The notes under the pieces are model-generated. The model was not told the origin of the DNA and did no database searches. It saw nothing but the letters and a program-made list of their open reading frames with translations. A stretch of DNA of 64,000 nt from Casuarius casuarius (Eukaryota; Chordata; Aves; Casuariiformes; Casuariidae), in the NCBI GenBank assembly GCA_003342895.1, contig PTFA01000038.1, positions 1,054,001-1,118,000 of the forward strand, read 5' to 3'. The translations under genes and the position numbers were made by a program. Shown here one piece after another: positions 27,601 through 36,600 of this stretch; positions within the stretch are counted from its first letter, which is position 1, and every line of letters starts with the position of its first letter.

Positions 27601-30600
27601 AAAAGAAATGTCAACTCCTCTCACAGTCAAAAAACCAATACATGGTTAGGTGGCTATCAATATCAGCAGTGAGTTACCAAAATGGGCTATAAGCTAATTG
27701 CTTTTCAGCTTCTCCATGTCTTAAAATTGTTAGAGAAGCTGATCAGATACATTTTAAAACTGTCATTGACAAACTAGCAACACTTTTACATTGAAAGTGT
27801 AAAGATTACTAAAACTCCTCACTTTGGATCTGCTTATCTCATGGGTGCTTGATGGTGGCAACATCTGCTCTAGTCAGAGAGCATAATCTAATTGGCGAAG
27901 ATCAAATTGCAGCCGGTGTTCGGGAGGTATTTATTCCAGTGCCAAACTAGACTGGTTCTGTTACTTTGTTATAATATGATAACATCTACTATGTGTGAAT
28001 CTTCATATAATATAACACTTTACTGTCCTGAAAGTCTGGGAGTGGCAGGGAGAAGGTGTCATGCAGGATATGTATATTTCTATTACAAAGCAAAAACTTT
28101 ACAGAAAAGATATTAAGGACATTTTCCCTCTGTTTCNCCTCAGATGGAACAGTTATTCTAAATAAACCTCTTACCTTCCTTGTGCTACAAGGGAGAGCTA
28201 TTGCATTGGAATGCTAGTTTATGTGATGGGCCAGAGATCTTTCGGTTCAATGCTTCTCTTGGCTGAACAGGACTCAAGCGAGCATATTTTCCAAGGTTTT
28301 CAGGCACAGTTTGGGAAGAGCAAACCCCTGCATGAAAAAATTTACAAACAGGACACATCCACATATCCAGTTTTTGTGCCAGAAAGAAATAAACCAACTG
28401 ACTTACTGACTAATGCAGCAGTTCACTGTGGACTTCACTTGCATTCCTTTTTTACAGTATAACAGTTTTAACCATTCCCTGCCCTCCTGTCCCTGCAGTC
28501 TTCAGACGTGGACAACAAAGAAGACGAAATCATCGCTGAAGAACCTACAATAAAGAAAATCATCTCTGTACTTATACGACCTCACGAAGGGGTTCCTGCA
28601 GACAAGCCCTACTCCATAACTCCGAGACAAATAGTAAGCTGTACATTTTGTTTGTGCTTAGATTTAGTAGATTTTGCGTAGGACGGGGGAAACAGAGGCA
28701 GAAGGAGAAAACTTTGGGTTGGGGTAGAGTTCACTGAACAGTGGAACAGTAGGCTGGGAGCCTTTGGGATCTTGAGGGTGACCATGAAAAGAGTTTGCGA
28801 AGTCATCAGGAGAAAAAAAGCCTCCCAGCTTCAGCATCCGGGCTGAAGCTTTGGAAGCATGTTATTTAACCAGTGCAGACTTATCAAAGAGAACCAACAG
28901 AGCTGGAAAACAGGCCTTTGGATAAGGGTTGCTTCTTAGAAAACTCTTCTGGAGAAACAGTTATAATGCACAGCACCTTCAAAACTAACTGATGCACATG
29001 GGGTCTAGTCTCACAATTATTTAGAAATAACATAATGCAAAGACAGTGCTGGAAAGATCTAGTAAATGTGGCCCAAAACAGCAGTGTGTCATTTTGGATT
29101 CCCAAATACTAACAAGTTTTTTGCCAAAGGGTGTCAGTTACAAATTATAATTAGCTAAAAGATATATGAAAGAAATAACAACTGAAATGGTATCTCAAAG
29201 CAGTGAAGCCTACAGTTGGCTCTGGGGTAAGAAGATAGCTCTGAGATAGCTTGGATAATACAGGAGTCTCTTTGTTGAGACACCCTGCAGCTGGTGTAGC
29301 CAGCAGTGACCTAGAGTTACCAAGACCCACGTGCAAGGTTAGTTGATGCCTTTCAGGTGTTTCTCCGCAGAAATGATCTCTGTGTTTCTCCCATTGGTCC
29401 ATGCTCTGGGAAGGGCTGTTAGCTCAGGTGTTGTGCAGCACAGCTGCCCAGACCTGGCTCAAGTCCATGTATCTGAGCAAAATAAGCTTTCTGTGACCAC
29501 AATGCACAGATCGTGCAGTGTTGTAGGATATGGCAGAGTTTATTAGTGCCAGCATGGNTCTGGCCATGCTAGACCTCAGGCAGGGCTGCCTTGTGAGAGC
29601 CCACTGCAAGGAGAGCTGAGCTGGATGTGCTTCCACTGAACACAGGTCCAGCAGGGACAAACTTTGTGATCGTGTGAAATCAGGGAGNTCGCTTCTGCAC
29701 AACACTAGCCTAAAAGCACTACACATCACATGGCCCCTGAGCTTACAGACTTGGCTAGACTTGAGCTGATCCTGCAGGGAGATGGCTAAGGTGTTCCTGC
29801 AGCAATGGCACGATTTAACCATAACCTGCATAACGCACATAAAGAAAGCAGAATCTATTCCACCTGTAAATCATAGAAAATCCCCTGTAGCTGGCCTGTG
29901 CATTTGATTATGTTCCCTGCTGTCATGTAAATAAAAAATGGCCAAGAGTAACCCGAATTGTAAAATACTCATAACTCGTATTTGTAAGCCTTCAGAAAAN
30001 GTTTGTGTGTCTCTGAGTGCTGTCAGTTGTGGGAGAATCAACTGAGTTATGCATGGCGAAAAATTGGGAATAACTGGGCAGACTTTTTTAAAGACAAACA
30101 AACAAGAAAGTCTGTATGTACTCTTAGGGGAGTTGGTCTGTGACATTACTTAAATTGTGNGGACCTTAAAGAGTGGTTACACAGAGATTTGCAACCAAAA
30201 TAATTAAAACAAGTTTGTTTTCACATGTTGTCATTTCAGTGCAAGTCTGGGCATAGCCCATCCCCAGGAGCTTTCGGGCTGTTTGTAAAACTTGGTTAGT
30301 TTTAGCTGTCAAGCTCTGAGGGTGCTTGTGCAACCCCCAGCAGCTCCCTGAGCTACTAAACAGCCNTGTCTTGATTGCAGGTGGTTCCAGGAGGTGGCAG
30401 CATCTCCGTGCGCATCTGCTTCACCCCGCAAGTCCTCCCAGAGAGCATGAGTGAAGTGCAATGCGAAGGGTTTATGCTGGGTTTCATGAGCCTCGACGAC
30501 ACGGTAAACTGACCGTCACAGCAAGGCTAAAGATGACTCCAAAATGATCAGTTCCCTTTCTGTAACATCATGTACAGACTGCTGTGTACCCAGCCAGGCT

Positions 30601-33600
30601 ATATAAACAGTCCTGTTCCTGCTTCCCGGTACATCCTTCCTCAGCTGGGGTTTTCATTTTGTTGCATTTGCCTTTTAGTCTGAAAGCATTTGGGGGCTGG
30701 AATGTCACCATATTCTTACGTTGTCCAGTACAGCAGACCCCAGCTGAAGGTCCAGGATTTGAAACACTATCACAACATCAGGTTTTCTTGATAACAATCG
30801 TTAACAATGGGACTGAGACTCAGGACTGCTGAGTTGTGTTCCTGGCTCTGCATNTACCTTCCTGTGTGAATTTGGACAGCATGTTTCTCCGCTGGGAAAC
30901 TTCCTCTTCAAAAACTGCAAGCGCAGCTTACAGGCTAATGTGAGGTGTGAATAGTGTTTTATGGATCACTCTGAGATTCCCTGATGTGAATCATTACACA
31001 GGTGCAAAGTGTAACTAATGAACGATAATATAATATTTAATAAAAACTTCCCTAATCGCTAGAGGAAGCAATATCTGCTTCTGTATTAACCACAGCCATT
31101 CAGAGTGCAGAATACTGCTCAGTTTTTGCTGTTCCTTGCACATTGCCATCATGTCTTACAAACAGGCAATGTGTTGTCAAGCAGAATTCCTTTCTGGCTA
31201 ACAGCTTCTCAGGCTAAAAGTTAGGGTTTGGGGGTTTAGTGCTAGCATTTATACATCATTTCTGTTTCATTTTGTTGTCAGTTTGCACAGACGGTGCCTA
31301 ACAAAGTACGTCGTAGACATGGTTATGAAGCTCCACCATTACGAATAGACTTGCAAGCTTTCATCAGGCATGCNGTGTGAGTACCATCCCGCCGACAGCT
31401 CGTGCATTCACAGAACATATCGGCCCTCAGAGAAGAGTTCTGACTAGCTCTGATTGTTTACATTCAGGTTAAAAGTAGACATGGAGCATGATGAAGGAAT
31501 GGTGTTTTACCCTATGGCAAGTGATCTCATACCCGCTCAGCCTCAGTTAGGAGTAAGTACCTCACACATTGACGTATTCAGCTGTTTTCGGCTGCTGCGC
31601 TACCAGGAGAATTTGCAGCAGTATGCACATGGTCCTTAAAATACATCTCTAATACCAGTGCCCTTATAGTGCAGTTTTCAATATTGCATATAAGATATGT
31701 AGAACTAGAGGACTATGAATACCTGCAAGCTAGGAATAAATGAANCTCAGTTCAGAGAATAGCTATTTCATAGTTTTTTGGTTTTGTTTTGTAGAGGAAT
31801 TCTGAAGTAGAAAAATAAGCATTTCCTTGCAGGACATAAAGGTCTGATACCAGAATGAGTCACTTAGGATGAATGGTGTGGTCAGTTTCTGGGACCATTG
31901 GCATTTGAAGACATTTTTAACCTTATTACATTGTTTGTAATTTGGGTTTTTACTGAAGCAATTTTGAAAAACACAAGTGGAAAAGATTGGACTGCTTTGG
32001 AATAGTGTCTTTCATATCCCTGATGCTGCTGAATGACCAGACAGACTAGCACAGACATCTCAAGGGAGTTTAAACTGACCAGTTTTTGAATCATTTCTCC
32101 ACCAGGTTTTGACAGATTCAGTAATGACTCAGAGTTTGCAACTCATCAATTGCACCAAGGTTCCTCTCTACTTCAGGCTGCTTCTGTCTACGCCCTTCAG
32201 CCTGTCTAGCACAGATCCCAAAAAGAGCACCAAAACATCCCACAGCAACAAGGAAGAAAAAGAGCGACAACCACAGCTTGCACTTTATCCGCAGCAAAAC
32301 ATGCTGGTAGGCTCAAAAATAATAATCCTGTGCCAGGATGGATAGTTTAGTAATTGGTGTGGTGAGCATGGGCCAGATGAACTAGAGAGAAAACAGCCAG
32401 TGTAGAAATCTCCTTGTTTCAAGGAAAACAGTGATATATTGGCAAATTTTGCCTGCAGGTCCAAAATATTTTCCCNCTGTGGTCCTGCTGTGCTTTTCTC
32501 ATTGTCTCTCACTTATGGCAGATCCTTGCAGAAAACCCTGTGTGGTTTCTGGAGCTCCCCTAAATCAATAGCTGAATATATGCTGGACTAAATATAAGAT
32601 CTCCAAAGCCTGCACTCCCTCANTTCAGATCCGTAGATAAGGTATAGGAAGTGCAGACAGAGAATAATTTGGTCAGTTTTGGGTGTACATGATGACAGTA
32701 AAGGAAGCAAAGTCCTGGATTCAAGAATTAGCTGGGGTGCAAAGAATGACTAACTCTCAGCTGCATCTTTGAAGCGTGCGTCTCATTTTTCAGGGTACAT
32801 TTTGACATTCAAGGCTTAATTCTGCATGCAGGAAGAAGGAAGACATATTTTTAAGCTAGTTTGGGGAATGTATTTGTAGCCTCAGGACTTCAGCACTTTC
32901 GTCTTGTTAGAGACTGTTTCTCTCCTGTGGTTCAGAGTTTGGCTGTTCACCTTTACACTCCATCTCTGTGTATGGCTTAAAGATAAAATACAGCTATTTC
33001 CTGCGACTGTCCATTAAAATGCTGTGTTCCAGTGGGAATTTGGTCGCTGGCATAACACCTTTGGGTTCCAGTGGGGAAATGTGTGCTTGGGCCTTTGAGC
33101 AGTATTTACTTTGGATTTCCTGCACACAGTGTCTTCTTGTGTGATGATCATCCGAATTCCTCTTCCCACAGGTGAAAGTGTCATTTCGCACAACTCTGGA
33201 GTTACTTACGTATCAACATCTGCCAGCCAGCCAGCTGCTTCCTGGATTCCAAGTGCTCCAGTTTGAGAATGGAGATAGGAAGCTGAAGTTTGATCAAAAT
33301 CTGGTCATTGAATATAGTAACCNCACAACCCAGGTAAGATACGAGAATGACAGCTCTGGGCACTGAGAAAGGGTTATGTTTTAGAAGCATCTTTGATTCA
33401 GAAGGAATGCCCCTTAAGATTTACTCAGCCCTTAAATGCAGCCACCTCTAGAGGAAAGTGTGTCATGCAGTCAATGTGAATGGCCACAAATTTGCAAAAG
33501 GAGGCAGGTAGCTTTCTGCTGAAACTGCAGGTGACTCTCAGATTGACAGAGCAGTCTTGCATTAGCACCCTGGTGTTCCTACCCCTACCTTCTGCAAGAG

Positions 33601-36600
33601 CACTGTTTGACTGCTCAGCGTGGAGCCCTAGATGATACATCTTCACNAAAGGGCAACACACCCAACCACGGTATGACTCTCAATGTCCTTCCGAGGCACG
33701 GAGTCAGGACTGTCTCAATGAACACGCCAGGGACTGAGTCACCAAGCGCTGCCTCCTGCAGTACCCAAGTGTTTCTGAAAGCCTCCAAGTCTGTAGTGTG
33801 ATCACACCCCCTACACACACTTTAAGACTGATTTATTCCAGATGGAAAGCTATAAAACCCCCCAAATCCTCAGCAGTTCCAGTACACTGCAGGTAATTCT
33901 TTTCATCCCATGTATCTCTGAGGATTGATCTGTAAGAACCAAGCACCAAATCTCAGATACAGTCAATTTAATAATCTTGGGCAATCTGCACAAACTCCAT
34001 GACTCACAGTGGGCCATATACACTCCTGAGGGACCATGAGATGCTGTAATGTCTGCATCTCCATAGAAAACCCTAGTAATAAATCATAATATTCACCCTG
34101 TGTTAATTCATAACGATCATAGTGTCTGGTTTGAAAACCTATCCCAAAATGGCAAATCAGGCAACAACTTAATTTGGTCAAAGCTGTAGAAGGGAGAATT
34201 GACAATATTACAAAAGAACACAGAACATGTGCTGTGGTAGAAGTAATCTTGATTCAGTGCTTGAGGTAAAAATGATTCAGCTATAGCAGATATTGGTAAC
34301 GGACTACAAAATAACAATATTTTTTTCTTTNCCTTTCCTCTCTCGCTCTTTTGCAGTTGGTCCCAGTGACTGCGTACCTTACTGTTCCAGTACTGGAGCT
34401 TTCTTGCGACACACTTGATTTTGAGACCTGCTTTGTTGCACAAACCAAGACTGCACATGTCTTCCTGTGTAACAGGAGTGGCTGTAGAAGTTACTGGACT
34501 GCTTTGCTAGGTATTCTGGTTTTGAAATTCAATTTCCTTTGTTATATAGTTTTATTATTCAGTCTTTTNATTTAGTAAGTACATAGCCAATATATAATGA
34601 CATTCACTCCAGCATAGTAGGTCTGCTTTTGATCTGCTGTGTGTGTTTTTTCTTTAAATTGGTGTATATCTCTACTGATTTCAGCAGTTACACCAGATTT
34701 AACTAAAAGATCGAATCACAACCATCACAGTGGACGTGCTTTGCTCATTTATAATACGATAGCAAGAGATATCAAGAAGCAGCAACTCCCTGTGAGTTCA
34801 GTTTGAGTCGGTGCCTAATGAGGTTAACAGATGTGCTTCAAAGGAAAGTAAATCAAGACCTTGTTATTCTGTCACAGAGGCCATCGATCACTCCCCTTGA
34901 TTAAAGGATGAAAATAGAAACTGCCCACATGCATAGAAAACAGCCTGTGACAGTGCACATACACACACACCCCCCCGATTTATTAGTTGGCAAGCAAAGA
35001 GATGCATTGTTTTCTTACATGNATGTTGGGTGAGGTACAAAACTATACAAGGGGTCTTGTATTGCTTTGTTTGATATTTGCCCTCTTCACTGCAGATGAG
35101 CAGGAAAGGCTTAATGACCCGGAAGTATTTTCCATCTCCCCTGCTAATGGCATTTTGGAGGCACGTGAAGGGGACCTACCCACCAAAGGCATGTTGGAGA
35201 TCCGCTTTACTGCCAGGTACAGTAACAGAGCTGAAATCCTGCTGTAGTCCCTGACGAGCCCACGCGTAAGGCATGAGTAGTCACTGAAAGCAGAGAGGCA
35301 TTCTGCTCTGTTCTTGTGTTACGAGGCTGCTCATTTTTTCACTTCTGGCAATTCCCACTCCTGTGCTGTCCAGCTGGTGCTTTTTCCATCTAACCACTTT
35401 CCTTACGCTGTTCCCACATAAGGGATTTCTTTTGGAATTATCACCCTGGATTTCAGACCATACACTTACCCAGTTGAAATCATGCTCTCACAACTGTTGG
35501 CATGACACACTGGCTAGGTACCACTTGATAAAAGCCCCTTGAGGCTTCTTTAGAGTAACGTCCTTGAGAGAAGGCAGATCTCAGGCCTGTAAATCATCGC
35601 AGAGGCAGACAGGAACGTTGAGTCCTTTAGGCATCCAGCACTTTATTAGGACAGAGGAAGAAATGTGTCTGGAGTAGTTCAAAATTCCAGTAAAAACATC
35701 TGTTCATCTTGCACAAAAGCACAATGCTGTGTCCTTTGCAAGCAGGCTCATGGATCCTTCATTATAGTTTACGTGGCTTCTCTCTAAAATAACTTGTTGA
35801 ATTCCTTTAATTCCCTATATGCAGTCAGAGTACCTGCTGATAAAGCAAATAGAGTGAAATATCGTTCCAATGCAGTGATACAACTTGTTCTCCTCTTGTT
35901 TAAAGTAGACTGGTTCAATGTTTAGTATAAGAGCCATGTTCATGGTTTATGGAAAAAAAAAAAAAACTGAATGCATTTTTGCCATCTCTAGTCCAAAGGT
36001 TTTTCTACACGACAGCAAAAGATAATGTGGGCTGCAGGCAGATGACAGTAAAGACCAGAAGAGAGCAAGGTTTACTTGTGAATGGCAGTAGTGACCTAAA
36101 GTTTTCAAGTTTTTTGCTCTTATGAGGGAGCTGCAACTCCTGTGGGAAAACTTAGTTTCCATTACAAATGATTTTCCTTGCTGAGATGGTCAGAGGAAAG
36201 CTCCAGTGAGATTCCCCCCCCCCATCACTCCCCCCGAGNAAAAAGACAACTAGAGTTTTATTTAAGCCTGAGATGCACTACATGCAATTTATCACATCAT
36301 GGCAGAAAGTTTTGATTTAATTAGGACAGTCTACACCAGTGATTCCAGTGGGAAGACAGTGCACTCTGAACACTGTTGACAGGTAAATTTGAAAAGCAAA
36401 CTACAGGTGATAAATGTTGTTGTCGTAACTTTCGGGTCCTGGAACAGGTTGTGAAATCCCCATCACTGGAGCTAGTGAAATCTCAGTGGGACAAGACCTT
36501 GAGCAATCTGCTGGAAGTTGGCCCTGCTTTGAGCAGGGCTTTGGACCAGAGACCTCCAGAGGTTCCTGCTCGTCCAAAGTTCTCCAGGATGCCTTTGAAT

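Noticed and set aside
29424..29840. 138-codon minus-strand frame in a DLEC1 intron
   Set aside because: It contains undetermined residues, is antisense, and resembles no protein family I know.
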